64,000 bases of DNA from Enterococcus alcedinis (lineage in GTDB: Bacteria; Bacillota; Bacilli; Lactobacillales; Enterococcaceae): assembly GCF_014635985.1 (NCBI RefSeq), contig NZ_BMDT01000002.1, positions 248,001 through 312,000 of the forward strand, in the 5' to 3' direction. The notes under the pieces were generated by a model. The model was not told where the DNA came from. It ran no database searches and was given only the letters and a program-made list of their open reading frames with translations. Of this stretch, positions 25,915 to 34,968 are shown one piece after another. The first letter of the stretch is position 1; every line of letters starts with the position of its first letter. The translations under genes were made by a program, and so were the position numbers.

Positions 25915-26361
25915 TCATCGCTGTTTTTCCATCAAAAAATTAATAAAAGACACGCCTCTAACTTGGACTTCATTTTGCTGCACCACTTGATATCCTTGAC
26001 TTTCGAAGAAGGGACGTGCGGTGATCGAAGCTGCAACCGTCAATTTTTCACCTTTATGCATCAATTCGAGTTGACGCAAAAGTTCTTTGGCAATTCCTTG
26101 TCGCTGAAAAGCATGATGGACAAAGAAATAGTCGATATAGCCATCCGTCGTTATATCGGAAAATCCGACAATTTGCTGATTCAGTATCGCTAACTTGCCC
26201 ATTTTTTGGTGCATGTCTTGCTCCCAACGTTCTTCATCAATCGCAGACCACGTCGTCACTTGCTCAAGTGAATAGTCCGCCTGATTCACAATTTGAATCG
26301 TTTGTTTAATTAACTGTAACACTACTTGTTGATGCTTCTTTGTATAGTTTATAATCTCCAT
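25915..26361 (-). CDS. GNAT-family N-acetyltransferase
   Basis: A 148-residue acetyltransferase. The strand YIDYFFVHHAFQRQGIAKELLRQLE holds the acetyl-CoA pyrophosphate loop (QRQGIA). The closing RPFFESQGYQVVQQNEV resembles the YafP/small-GNAT subgroup, and the ending GVSFINFLMEK is typical there. Substrate unknown. It lies directly upstream of mhqO on the same strand, but the mhqO promoter separates them. Confidence 0.8.
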   Translation of the reverse strand: MEIINYTKKHQQVVLQLIKQTIQIVNQADYSLEQVTTWSAIDEERWEQDMHQKMGKLAILNQQIVGFSDITTDGYIDYFFVHHAFQRQGIAKELLRQLELMHKGEKLTVAASITARPFFESQGYQVVQQNEVQVRGVSFINFLMEKQR

Positions 26362-26478
26362 CTTTTTCCCTCTACATGACTTGTATTCTTATTCTACCAT
26401 TCTATCCTTTAATTCGAATTTATTTTGCCTCGAGTTCGCTCTTTTTTCACAAGGTTTTCTCATTTTTCAGCAAAGAGA

Positions 26479-26504
26479 GGGGCCGTGACATCCGTCACAG
26501 CCCC
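26479..26504 (-). terminator. Hairpin terminator after the toxin-antitoxin operon
   Basis: On the minus strand GGGGCTGTGAC and GTCACGGCCCC pair around a GGAT loop, followed by a modest T-rich tail. It is nearly the same hairpin as at 1048-1072. Confidence 0.7.
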
Positions 26505-26522
26505 TTTCCTACTCTTTATTAA

Positions 26523-26792
26523 CTATCCTTCATAAATTGTTTCGCGTTTACCTGCTTTGATAACAAGAACTAGAGCATAATCATCATGAATATCACATAT
26601 CAATCGATATTTTCCTACTCGATATCGCCACAATCCACTTTTCTCAGCAGTTAGACCTTTTCCAGTCCAACGAGGATTCTCACAACCTTCGATATTTTTA
26701 TTCAACCAAAGTAAAATTTGTTTTCGAATGGGAGTGTCTAACTTCAAAAATTCTTTTTGTGCGTTTTTATCAAATTCAACGTGATATTTCAT
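26523..26792 (-). CDS. RelE/ParE-family toxin
   Basis: An 89-residue toxin with the RelE fold: N-terminal FDKNAQKEFLKLD, then NPRWTGKGLTAEKSGLWRYRVGKYRLICDI carrying the conserved Arg cluster, and a C-terminal KRETIY. RelE-type proteins cut mRNA at the ribosome; ParE-type ones hit gyrase. The Arg and C-terminal Tyr fit RelE better. Its start overlaps the antitoxin stop by four bases, the normal coupling. Confidence 0.88.
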   Translation of the reverse strand: MKYHVEFDKNAQKEFLKLDTPIRKQILLWLNKNIEGCENPRWTGKGLTAEKSGLWRYRVGKYRLICDIHDDYALVLVIKAGKRETIYEG

Positions 26793-27004
26793 AAACCTTC
26801 AGCCTTCATCATATCTTGAAGAGAGACAGATTCACCGGATAAATTTCTTAAAGCTTCAGATCCTGCTTGCAAATCTAAAAAATCTTCAATTTTTTCTGTT
26901 AGCGCTTGTTTCATTAATGTTGATAAGGGTTGACCCGTTAGTTCAGCATAACTTTGAAAAAGTGCTTCTTCTTGCTTGTTTAATCTTATTGTAGTAACAC
27001 TCAT
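26789..27004 (-). CDS. RelB/DUF6290-type antitoxin
   Basis: A 71-residue antitoxin. Residues 1-45 look like a ribbon-helix-helix DNA-binding domain (SVTTIRLNKQEEALFQSYAEL), and the acidic C-terminal part (SLQDMMKAEGL) would wrap the toxin. The ATG at 27004 follows GAGGAGG by eight bases; the longer frame to 27055 runs through the operator and was rejected. It should repress its own operon together with the toxin. Confidence 0.85.
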   Translation of the reverse strand: MSVTTIRLNKQEEALFQSYAELTGQPLSTLMKQALTEKIEDFLDLQAGSEALRNLSGESVSLQDMMKAEGL

Positions 27005-27038
27005 CTTATTCGCCTCCTCAACTATATACGTTAATTGT

Positions 27039-27051
27039 ATTACAATGTAAT
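27039..27051. promoter_or_regulatory. Palindromic operator of the toxin-antitoxin operon
   Basis: ATTAC-AAT-GTAAT is a perfect inverted repeat 35 to 47 bases before the antitoxin start, in the promoter region, the usual place for autoregulation by a ribbon-helix-helix antitoxin. Confidence 0.45.
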
Positions 27052-27211
27052 GCACAAATCAAGTTTTAGCTAGGAGTTTTTTTTATGAAATAATAAAAAC
27101 TTAAAGAACATTTCTAAATTCTAAAGCTTCAAACCTTGCAATAAAATCACCTAGGTAATCATGACAGCAAAACCCGCACGCACAAAACACCTTCAGGCAG
27201 CTTGACTGCGC

Positions 27212-27829
27212 TTAAAATAACTCTTCTTTCAAAAAGACACTATCTGCCTCCGTAATTTCACGGATGACTTTACAAGGAACACCTGCGGCAAAAACATTAT
27301 CGGGAATGTCTTTTGTCACCACACTACCGGCGCCAATCACGACATCGTTGCCAATGGTGACACCCGGACAAACGGTCACATTGGCACCAAACCAACAATT
27401 ATTACCAATCTTAACGGGTTTTGCATAACATTTTTTCGGCTCTTCCGCACCTGGTACATTCACGCCTAGTCGTTCACTGGCGACAAGTGGATGAATCGGT
27501 GTGACGATTGTAACATTTGGACCAAAACTGCAATTGTCACCTATGAATACTTCCGCATCATCTTGAACGGTAAAATTAAAGTTGGCAAAAAATTGATTAC
27601 CAATTGTTGTGTGCGTACCATAATGGATATAAATCGGGCCTTGAAAAAAGGAAGCCTCGCCAACTGCTTTAAAAATATCTTGGATAATCGTTTGGCGTTC
27701 TTCCGTCTCATCTTCTAAAATTTGATTGTAACGGATACATAAGTTATGCGTTTTCAATTTTATTTTCCTTAATTCGGCGTCACCTGGATTATACATTTTC
27801 CCTGCTAGTAAAAGCTGCTCTTCGTTCAT
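27212..27829 (-). CDS. Sugar O-acetyltransferase (maltose/galactoside acetyltransferase family)
   Basis: A 205-residue left-handed beta-helix acetyltransferase. An N-terminal Mac domain (LLAGKMYNPGDAEL) is followed by hexapeptide repeats (IGDNCSFGPNV, IGNNCWFGANV, IGNDVVIGAGSVV). The catalytic His lies in VTPIHPL near 118. This family acetylates maltose, galactosides or related sugars with acetyl-CoA. It is a single gene between the toxin-antitoxin operon and the purine operon. The exact sugar is not visible. Confidence 0.88.
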   Translation of the reverse strand: MNEEQLLLAGKMYNPGDAELRKIKLKTHNLCIRYNQILEDETEERQTIIQDIFKAVGEASFFQGPIYIHYGTHTTIGNQFFANFNFTVQDDAEVFIGDNCSFGPNVTIVTPIHPLVASERLGVNVPGAEEPKKCYAKPVKIGNNCWFGANVTVCPGVTIGNDVVIGAGSVVTKDIPDNVFAAGVPCKVIREITEADSVFLKEELF

Positions 27830-27891
27830 TCAATCCCTGCTTTCGTTTACGTTTTGTTTCATTTATTATACGCATCTTTTCATCAATACGC

Positions 27892-27932
27892 AAAAAGAGA
27901 TTCGGTGGATCAGGCCACCGAATCTCTTTTTA
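27892..27932. terminator. Bidirectional terminator after the deaminase gene
   Basis: AAAAAGAGATTCGGTGG pairs with CCACCGAATCTCTTTTT around an ATCAGG loop. It abuts the deaminase stop and ends the whole ureide operon. Confidence 0.9.
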
Positions 27933-28400
27933 TTATTCTGGATTTAAGTCTTTAAATTCTTGCCATAACGCATCACATTCTGGACGTTCTCCGATAGCTT
28001 CCATATCGAAAGCCTTTGGATCACTGCCGTCGAGATAATTACGCAAGTGCATATCTGAAAACCCGTGGACTGCGGCATCATCGCGTGTGCTACTATAGTA
28101 AACTTTCTTAATATTGGCCCACATCATCACGCCGACACACATCGGACATGGTTCGCAAGTGGCATACACTTCACAATCGGATAAATCCATCGTGCCTAAT
28201 TTCTTACACGCTTCACGAACAGCCACCATTTCTGCGTGAGCGGATGGATCAGTGTCACGCATCATCGTGTTACCAACGGCTGCAACGACTTCACCATTAC
28301 GAACAATCGTTGCGCCAAATGGTCCGCCATCTTTGCGTTTCATGCCCTCAATTGTGGCTTTGGCTGCTAAATCAAAGTATTTATTCATTTCTGTACTCAT
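27933..28400 (-). CDS. Nucleoside/guanine deaminase of the cytidine-deaminase fold
   Basis: A 155-residue zinc hydrolase. The metal site is HAE (SAHAEMVAVREA, about 55) and CEPCPMC (about 85), with Glu57 as proton shuttle. The C-terminal AIGERPECDALWQEF is typical of the GuaD-like group that deaminates guanine to xanthine. It is the last gene of the operon with an NCS1 permease and the oxamate carbamoyltransferase genes, which supports a role in purine nitrogen use. The ATG at 28400 follows GAGGAG by nine bases. Deamination of another base cannot be excluded. Confidence 0.82.
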   Translation of the reverse strand: MSTEMNKYFDLAAKATIEGMKRKDGGPFGATIVRNGEVVAAVGNTMMRDTDPSAHAEMVAVREACKKLGTMDLSDCEVYATCEPCPMCVGVMMWANIKKVYYSSTRDDAAVHGFSDMHLRNYLDGSDPKAFDMEAIGERPECDALWQEFKDLNPE

Positions 28401-28420
28401 GGTTAAACGCTCCTCTTTTT

Positions 28421-29869
28421 TTATTTTTGATTGTCGATCAGATTCCATACGGTATATAACACAAATGAACTAATTAAACCGGAGAAGAAGGCGAAATCAT
28501 TGATTGCTTTTAAGAGTGGAACTTGTGGGAAAAAGGCACCAATCATTGATAAGGTAAAGCTGATCGCTAGCACGATAACCGCGCGTGTATTGTAGTCACG
28601 GCTTTGGGTACTTCCTTCAGCGGCGTAAATTTCTTGTAAGTTGAGTTGGCCTTTTTTATTAATAAAGAAATCAGAAATCATAATACCCGCAATTGGACCA
28701 AACATCGAACCAATGAAACTATAGAATAAGAACAAGTGATTAATTATTTTCCACGGTAAGATGAACACCCCTAGTAATCCAGTCAAGATACCGCCTGTTT
28801 TAACCGTGAAGAGTTTCGGTGCTAGAGCCGTTAGTTGTAAACCTGCCGGGAATAAGTTTCCGAAGACCACAAAAGCTGTGGCACCTAAGTTTAATGCCAT
28901 AATTAAAACAATGACTGCTAAACTTGAATCCATTTGGTTAATCGCCATCACGATATCGAAGTTTTGCATTTCAGGAAAGGCAATCGCGGTTCCAGCAAAC
29001 AAACTGACACACGTAATTGCAAATAAAATATAAGATAAGATAAATCCAAGTGGTAAGCCAATTGCCATGGACTTAATGTCTTTGGCTTTTTGTGTAAAGT
29101 CTCCCATATTAACAATTGGACCTGCCCAGTTTGACACAAGCGCGCTGACACAAGCAATAAATAACGCAGCACTAAATTGATGATTCTCTGGTGAATAACT
29201 CATTACGTTGCCAATGCCACCTGCCGTATTGATCGCCCATGCTGCAGCGCCAATAATAAAGATGTAGACAACTGGTGAGGCATACGTGCCTAATTTATCA
29301 ATCACTTTTGTCCCACCCATGAAAAGTCCGACAGTAATGACCCAAACGAGGACAAAACTCAATGCCGTGTAAAGCGGCAAACCTAAAATATTGGCATCTC
29401 CACCAATTGTCATGTAGCCTGGGATAATTCTTGAGAAAATCACATCCATCGCTTTGGCAGTCACCACACTTTGCGTTCCAAAGAAAACGACCCCTGCGAT
29501 CAATCCTCTAGCTAATGCTGGAATGATCGAGCCTTTTGTCCCAAAAACAGAACGTAAAACCATCGTAAACGGAATGCCGTATTTAGCAGAAGCCACCCCG
29601 TTAATCACATAAAACGTTGAAACAATCAATGCCGAAGTCATCACAGCGGCTAACACTTGTTTGGAATTTAAGCCTAAAACGAAAAATCCGGCGACGGTCA
29701 TATACGATAGGATATTGTGGACTGATCCCATCCATAACGTTGTAAATTCCATCACGCCCCAATTACGTTCCTCGGCTTGTTTCGGGCGTAGTTCTTCGGC
29801 CACTGATGAAAAATCAATCAATTCTTCTTTTGGTGGCTCCCCTTGAATTGGTTCGAACACTTTTTCCAT
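28421..29869 (-). CDS. NCS1-family purine/allantoin-type permease
   Basis: A 482-residue transporter with about 12 membrane helices of the nucleobase:cation symporter-1 family (cytosine, uracil, allantoin, hydantoin carriers). Family landmarks are the N-terminal NWGVMEFTTLWMG, YGIPFTMVLRSVFGTKGS near 95-115 and WAGPIVNMGDFT near 250. It likely brings the operon's substrate (a purine, allantoin or oxalurate) into the cell. Four bases separate its ATG region from the stop of the ankyrin gene's upstream neighbour set, and 20 bases separate it from the deaminase, consistent with one transcript. Confidence 0.87.
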   Translation of the reverse strand: MEKVFEPIQGEPPKEELIDFSSVAEELRPKQAEERNWGVMEFTTLWMGSVHNILSYMTVAGFFVLGLNSKQVLAAVMTSALIVSTFYVINGVASAKYGIPFTMVLRSVFGTKGSIIPALARGLIAGVVFFGTQSVVTAKAMDVIFSRIIPGYMTIGGDANILGLPLYTALSFVLVWVITVGLFMGGTKVIDKLGTYASPVVYIFIIGAAAWAINTAGGIGNVMSYSPENHQFSAALFIACVSALVSNWAGPIVNMGDFTQKAKDIKSMAIGLPLGFILSYILFAITCVSLFAGTAIAFPEMQNFDIVMAINQMDSSLAVIVLIMALNLGATAFVVFGNLFPAGLQLTALAPKLFTVKTGGILTGLLGVFILPWKIINHLFLFYSFIGSMFGPIAGIMISDFFINKKGQLNLQEIYAAEGSTQSRDYNTRAVIVLAISFTLSMIGAFFPQVPLLKAINDFAFFSGLISSFVLYTVWNLIDNQK

Positions 29870-29874
29870 TTTCT

Positions 29875-31014
29875 TTACCTCTTCCTTTCAATCAAATCCT
29901 TTGATTGTTGCGCATGTTCGCCGTATAACGGATTCTTTGGTTGAATGCGTTGCGCTTCAATCATCGTGTCATAAGCGGCTTGATGCATGGCTAGGCTACG
30001 GTAGCTATTGGCTTTGTGGAATAAATAATCCACACGAGTCGGGTCAGCTGCAAGTAACTGGTCCATGATGGCGATTGCTTCTTCATGTGCCCCAATTTCT
30101 CTTAAAAAGTTCGAATAATGGTAACGATAAAACGTTTTGTTGATTGATTGGTCAATTCCTTGTTCAAAATAATGACGCGCTTGGTCGCGATTCCCCTGAC
30201 GTTTGGCTAAATTCGCTAAGTAATAAGAAAATTCAATGTCTTGTTCGAGGCCCTTTTGATAATAAAAAGTGGCACTATCATCACTACCGAGCGCTTCATA
30301 GGCATATCCTAGGTAATACCACACCCCTAAGTTTCCTGGCATTTGACTTAGTTGCGCGATAGCTGTCGTGATTTTCCCTTCACGTAACAATTGACGAATC
30401 ACGGTAAAAACATCTTCACGCCCCTTTTCTTTTAGAATCGTTGTAATTTTTTGATGCCCTAATTGTTCGGCATAATCGATCGAACTCATTTGAAAATCAT
30501 CGGTCATTGACGCATCGGCTTGATAATCTAGTAATGCCAAAATGACGTCTTGGTAAAGAAATCCCTCATCACCTAAAATGACTGCTTCTAATAAGGGTGT
30601 CCAACTTAAACGATTCTTTTCATCTGGCGGCACACCCGCTGCTAATGCCGATTCCACGACGGGTAAGAAGCCTTTTTCAGCAGAAGGATGTAAAGCCGTT
30701 CCACCAAAGCGATTGACTTGTGCCAGTTCAGGTGAGAATGGCAACATCAATTCAAAGACGGCTTTAAAACCATTGGCCGCCGCTGCAATAAAGGGCGATA
30801 ATTGCGTCTGATCTCTTTGGCTTGGTCGATAGCCTTTACCTAATAAATAAGCGACCACGGCTACTTGGTTATGCATCACCGCTACATGAAGCGGTGATTG
30901 CCCTTGCTCGTTGACCAGTTCTAAATCCCAATCAATGATTTGTTCGAATGTTTGTAAAATCTCACTCGTCGATTTGTTCGTTAATATTTCAAAAATGAAT
31001 GCATCCTTTGCCAT
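29875..31014 (-). CDS. Ankyrin-repeat plus TPR protein in the oxamate carbamoyltransferase operon
   Basis: A 379-residue soluble protein with two repeat blocks and no catalytic motif. Residues about 35-190 hold four to five ankyrin repeats (GQSPLHVAVMHNQVAVVAYLL, LSPFIAAAANGFKAVFELML, GGTALHPSAEKGFLPVVESAL, SWTPLLEAVI). Residues about 225-375 hold four to five tetratricopeptide-like repeats (WYYLGYAYEALGSDDSATFYYQKGL, ARHYFEQGI, AIAIMDQLLAADPTRVDYLFHKANSYR). Both repeat types bind proteins, so it may be a scaffold or regulator of the enzyme or permease. The ATG at 31014 has GAGG eight bases upstream. Ten bases separate it from the DUF1116 gene. I know of no described function for it in this setting. 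Confidence 0.82.
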   Translation of the reverse strand: MAKDAFIFEILTNKSTSEILQTFEQIIDWDLELVNEQGQSPLHVAVMHNQVAVVAYLLGKGYRPSQRDQTQLSPFIAAAANGFKAVFELMLPFSPELAQVNRFGGTALHPSAEKGFLPVVESALAAGVPPDEKNRLSWTPLLEAVILGDEGFLYQDVILALLDYQADASMTDDFQMSSIDYAEQLGHQKITTILKEKGREDVFTVIRQLLREGKITTAIAQLSQMPGNLGVWYYLGYAYEALGSDDSATFYYQKGLEQDIEFSYYLANLAKRQGNRDQARHYFEQGIDQSINKTFYRYHYSNFLREIGAHEEAIAIMDQLLAADPTRVDYLFHKANSYRSLAMHQAAYDTMIEAQRIQPKNPLYGEHAQQSKDLIERKR

Positions 31015-31024
31015 CACTCTCGCC

Positions 31025-32446
31025 TCACTTAAATTTTTTACTAAATGCGATGATTGCTTTCACAAACGCTTCGTATGGTGGATACGTAATACCGGCACCA
31101 ATCATACCAATCCCTGCTTCTTTGTGTGCAATTGCTGTGTTAATCACAGGTAGCGTATTTCTTTGAATGACTTTGATAATGTCAATCCCACTTGGTAAGC
31201 CCATAAAATTGAGCGCTGGAATCGTAATATTTGGGTTTTGCCCAGTCGTAATTTCTTCCATCGATTGCGTATAATCCAGCGCATCGGCGACTGTTCCACC
31301 AACGAGCGCCACAATTGCGGGTGCCGCTGCCATTGCAAAACCACCTAAACCAAATGTCTCAGTAATCGCACTATCCCCAATATCTAAACCAGAGTCTTCT
31401 TCGGTATAGCCGGCAAACATTGGGCCAATGACTTTTTGCGAAGGACCGACAAACCAATCGGTTGCGCCCATACTTGCTAAGCGAATCCCAAATTCCGTTC
31501 CATTACGCGCCATTGTCGTGACGATTGAACTATATTCTTCTACGCCGACTGCCGCATCTAAAGCCGCTTTACAAAAGGCCATCCATGTCGGACCTGAGAA
31601 ATAGTCACTACTTGCAATAAAATCAAAGACTTCTTTTTGATCCGCAACTGAAAAGCTCGTTTGAATGATCCCTGGCGTTAGTGCTTGAATTAAAAGGACC
31701 GTTCCGGCAACGTTACGGTTATGCAATTCATCGCCCATATGCACCGCTTGCGCTGCTAATAGACGTAAATCAATGCCTCCTTCAATAAAAGTCATCGCTT
31801 CGGCTAACATCGGGCCAAAGACATCACGCATCCAAATTAGACGGTCAATAACCGATTGATCATTGGCACCCATGCGTAAAATTTTCGAAAGTTGTTCACT
31901 TAAGTTGGTGTAAGACACGTTACCATACGTTTTGTTTTCAACGATATGCATATACATCGATGCCGAAGTCACTCCGGCCATTGAACCGACTGCTTGGTGT
32001 TCATGACAAGGACTAAATTCGATTTCACCCGCTTCAATCACCGCACGAGCACCTTCTAAGGTATCCGCAAAACCTTCAAAAACAACCGCTCCTAAAACAG
32101 CGCCTTGCATTGGACCATTCATGTTTTCCCATTTAATTGGTGGACCTGCGTGTAAGATCAAGTTCTTCTTCATGCCAGGCACGACATCAAGTGCACGACC
32201 GTAACCGGTTAAATAAATACTAGCAGATGTCACTCGTTCAAAGACTCGCTCGTTAGCTTCCGCGATTTTCGCGGCATTTTCTGGTTGTTCCAATACTTTT
32301 AATGCCTCTAAAACCGCTTCATTTCCATAACCTGGTGGCATCCAGTCGAGTTGTTGACTATGACCGCCTTGTGCTTCAATATCTTGCGTAAAAGCTTCCA
32401 TTCCTACGTTAATTACGTTTAATTCTGATTGAAATAATGCGTTCAT
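31025..32446 (-). CDS. allG: Oxamate carbamoyltransferase subunit AllG (DUF1116/YlbE)
   Basis: A 473-residue DUF1116 protein. Visible family segments are QQLDWMPPGYGNEAVLEAL near 33, ILHAGPPIKWENMNGPMQGA near 100, CHEHQAVGSMAGVTSASMYM near 145 and MGDELHNRNVAG near 235. In Escherichia coli the homologues FdrA, YlbE and YlbF (AllF, AllG, AllH) together make oxamic transcarbamylase, which splits oxalurate to oxamate and carbamoyl phosphate at the end of anaerobic allantoin breakdown. Its start overlaps the FdrA stop by four bases (ATGA), a coupling that suits complex subunits. Confidence 0.85.
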   Translation of the reverse strand: MNALFQSELNVINVGMEAFTQDIEAQGGHSQQLDWMPPGYGNEAVLEALKVLEQPENAAKIAEANERVFERVTSASIYLTGYGRALDVVPGMKKNLILHAGPPIKWENMNGPMQGAVLGAVVFEGFADTLEGARAVIEAGEIEFSPCHEHQAVGSMAGVTSASMYMHIVENKTYGNVSYTNLSEQLSKILRMGANDQSVIDRLIWMRDVFGPMLAEAMTFIEGGIDLRLLAAQAVHMGDELHNRNVAGTVLLIQALTPGIIQTSFSVADQKEVFDFIASSDYFSGPTWMAFCKAALDAAVGVEEYSSIVTTMARNGTEFGIRLASMGATDWFVGPSQKVIGPMFAGYTEEDSGLDIGDSAITETFGLGGFAMAAAPAIVALVGGTVADALDYTQSMEEITTGQNPNITIPALNFMGLPSGIDIIKVIQRNTLPVINTAIAHKEAGIGMIGAGITYPPYEAFVKAIIAFSKKFK

Positions 32447-33981
32447 TTTTCGTCACCTTTCTCTACAAACTCACGGGCAAGTAACGCGGCATTTTGCATA
32501 CTGCTCGCATACGTAGCACCAGTGCTTTCTAATTTTTTCAATTGAACGTCTAAGTTTTGGCGATCGATATCCGTCCCTAAAATATACCCAATGACTTCTA
32601 AATGACGACCTAGCGCTTCTGCTGCTTTTTTAGCCTCAATAATCGCCGGTACCATCACGCCAACTGGATCTTCATGCGCACCATAACCTAACACGAAATC
32701 AAGTAAAATCACACCGACTTCTGGATCTTTTGCGATCGTTTTGAAGTCCGCTAAACGACTACTTGGATCAATCATCGGGTGCGGTTTGCCGTCAGTATAT
32801 TCATCAGCACCGTAGTCAATAAAGGTATGCGCTTGTTCTTTTGTTTGGTTCAGATCGTGAGCCGTATTGCTATAAACATTGGCATATTTTTCTTTGGCTA
32901 ATGCATAGGCTTCTCCACAAAGCGTACCGCCTGAAAAGAGCCCTCGAATGTATTGTTGTTCGGGCTTTAGTTTACCGCGAACTTCTTCAATTAACGGCCA
33001 GTTCAGTGGGTGTAAATCAAGTGTGCTTGTATCAATTCCAGCTAATTCGACTGCTTTTAGCGCCGCATTTTTTGACTTGCCGACAAAGTGTACATTCCCA
33101 TCGACCCGATCTTCTAATTGACCTAAGAACCAGACAACAACTGGTTTATTGATGGCTTTGGCTTGTTGAATCATTTTTTCTTCTACTGCTGGATCGGGCA
33201 CTTTCGAGACAAGAACAATCACACTCGTATTCGGATCTTCTGCCAACTCTTTCATGCTAGCTAACATCATGCGTCCGCCAACTTCTTGCGTTAAATCACG
33301 ACCACCAACACCAATTAATTGTGAGATTCCCCCACCAAATTCATGAATTCGAACGGCAATTTCTTGTGAGCCGGTCCCTGACGCACCAACAATGCCAATC
33401 TCTCCTGAACGAACTGCATTCATAAATCCTAGACCAATTTGATTAATCATCGCCGTGCCACAATCAGGTCCCATCATCAGCAAACCTTTTTCAAGCGCCA
33501 AATCTTTTAAGTGAATCTCCTCTTCCACGCTCACGTTGTCACTAAACAACATGACGTTTAAGTTTGATTCCAATGCTTGTTGTGCTTCTCGTGCGGCGTA
33601 GTGACCGTTGACTGAAATCAACGCTAAATTCGCTGTTTCGTCCATTTCATAAGCTTCTTGAATGGTCTTTGGAATTTTGACTTTGTTTGATGCGACATCG
33701 ACTTTTTCTTTGCGGTTCAGTAACTCTTCAACTTCAGCTAAGATTTCAGCTTCTTGTGTCGGATCTTCCACCGATAAAACGATGACTAAATCACTCGATT
33801 CCGCATTTGCTACGATTTCATTCCACAGGCCGACATTTTTCATGACTTCTTTGTTCATTTCGGTTGCCATTGCAATAATGACTTGGTTAATTCCGTCAAT
33901 TTGATTGGCTTTGGTTGATAGTGCCATTAGTGATACGGAATCGATGTAACGATTTGAAATTACTTTTACAACTACATTCAT
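32443..33981 (-). CDS. allF: Oxamate carbamoyltransferase subunit AllF (FdrA)
   Basis: A 512-residue FdrA protein, related to the alpha subunit of succinyl-CoA synthetase. It has a CoA-binding-like Rossmann region with GPDCGTAMINQIGLGFMN near 175, GEIGIVGASGTGSQEIAVRI near 195, and the C-terminal ligase-like part with GLFSGGTLCGEA near 345. The His of true CoA ligases is not evident, in line with a carbamoyltransferase rather than ligase role. AAAGGAG precedes the ATG, which overlaps the DUF2877 stop by four bases. The order H-F-G is compact and co-oriented. Confidence 0.87.
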   Translation of the reverse strand: MNVVVKVISNRYIDSVSLMALSTKANQIDGINQVIIAMATEMNKEVMKNVGLWNEIVANAESSDLVIVLSVEDPTQEAEILAEVEELLNRKEKVDVASNKVKIPKTIQEAYEMDETANLALISVNGHYAAREAQQALESNLNVMLFSDNVSVEEEIHLKDLALEKGLLMMGPDCGTAMINQIGLGFMNAVRSGEIGIVGASGTGSQEIAVRIHEFGGGISQLIGVGGRDLTQEVGGRMMLASMKELAEDPNTSVIVLVSKVPDPAVEEKMIQQAKAINKPVVVWFLGQLEDRVDGNVHFVGKSKNAALKAVELAGIDTSTLDLHPLNWPLIEEVRGKLKPEQQYIRGLFSGGTLCGEAYALAKEKYANVYSNTAHDLNQTKEQAHTFIDYGADEYTDGKPHPMIDPSSRLADFKTIAKDPEVGVILLDFVLGYGAHEDPVGVMVPAIIEAKKAAEALGRHLEVIGYILGTDIDRQNLDVQLKKLESTGATYASSMQNAALLAREFVEKGDEK

Positions 33982-34829
33982 TTTCTCTCTTCTCCTTTTT
34001 CATTCCATAGGTCAAAGCCTGTTAAAACGCCCCACAATAAGTCATGCCCCGAAGTCGAGCCAATTGCGAATGTCTGCGCCATCGCTTGTCGAAAATCAGC
34101 ATCGGAACCTTTGCTTTCACCAATCCCTTGCACGACTTGCAGCAAACTTCTTTTTCCCCGCCCGCTCAGCGCAAAATACAATTGATGCTGGCTAATCCGA
34201 TTGGTTCGGTACCATTCATCTGTAATGATTTGTTGCCATCGGTTCGTGTGATTGGTTTTCTCACAAAAAACGAGTAAAATGCCAGTTAAAAAATCATCGC
34301 CAGACGGTGTTAAGCCTAGCCCTAAACCAAGAATTCGTTGGATTTGCGTTTGGATTTCTTGCCAATCGTCCTGTAAGAAAGCCGACTGAAAAGCGACGAT
34401 TTCTTTGGTTAATAGTTGATAAAATGGCACCGCACTCAACGGTTGTTCGTCTGTCTGCCAATCATTCACCTTTGTTTTTAAGTCCGCTAGTCGGTTCGTA
34501 TCAATGATTTTCCAAGGAGGATTGAGTGTTTCTTCTAGCGTTACTTGTAACGTCGCATGAAATTTCGGGTGTTTAAAAAGACGTCCTTCGAATAACTCTA
34601 CTCGGTCTCCGACTTGTAATTGTAGTCGTATCTGGTCAAACATCGGAAAAGACAAACTGTTTGGACTGCCTAAAACAACGGAGGAACCAATCGTTAATAA
34701 GGTAGGAAATTGGTTATTTAATACAACATTTGCAGTTTGATCAAATAAATCAACAATTTCTCCTTCAATTCGCTGATTCTGATAGTATTCGCTTGATTTA
34801 TCACTAATAAATCCATTATAGTTAAGCAT
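33978..34829 (-). CDS. allH: Oxamate carbamoyltransferase subunit AllH (DUF2877/YlbF)
   Basis: A 283-residue DUF2877 protein. The family signature GLGLGLTPSGDDFLTGILLVF lies near 170, and a C-terminal GSTSGHDLLWGVLTGFDL near 255. It is the third subunit expected for oxamic transcarbamylase next to AllF and AllG. It is the first gene of the operon. The ATG at 34829 lies eight bases after GAGAGAAG and is preferred over a GTG at 34838. The divergent PucR regulator starts 140 bases away, so promoters for both directions lie in between. Confidence 0.84.
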   Translation of the reverse strand: MLNYNGFISDKSSEYYQNQRIEGEIVDLFDQTANVVLNNQFPTLLTIGSSVVLGSPNSLSFPMFDQIRLQLQVGDRVELFEGRLFKHPKFHATLQVTLEETLNPPWKIIDTNRLADLKTKVNDWQTDEQPLSAVPFYQLLTKEIVAFQSAFLQDDWQEIQTQIQRILGLGLGLTPSGDDFLTGILLVFCEKTNHTNRWQQIITDEWYRTNRISQHQLYFALSGRGKRSLLQVVQGIGESKGSDADFRQAMAQTFAIGSTSGHDLLWGVLTGFDLWNEKGEERK

Positions 34830-34968
34830 AGTTTGCACTTCTCTCGTTTCCTTTTGATTTACACCCTTATTCTAACTTCAATGTAATCGCTTTTATATAG
34901 TCGTTGTATGTGAAAATCGCGCCTTTTTTTAGATACTTTAACCAAAAATTCGATTGGAGAATGATTTC

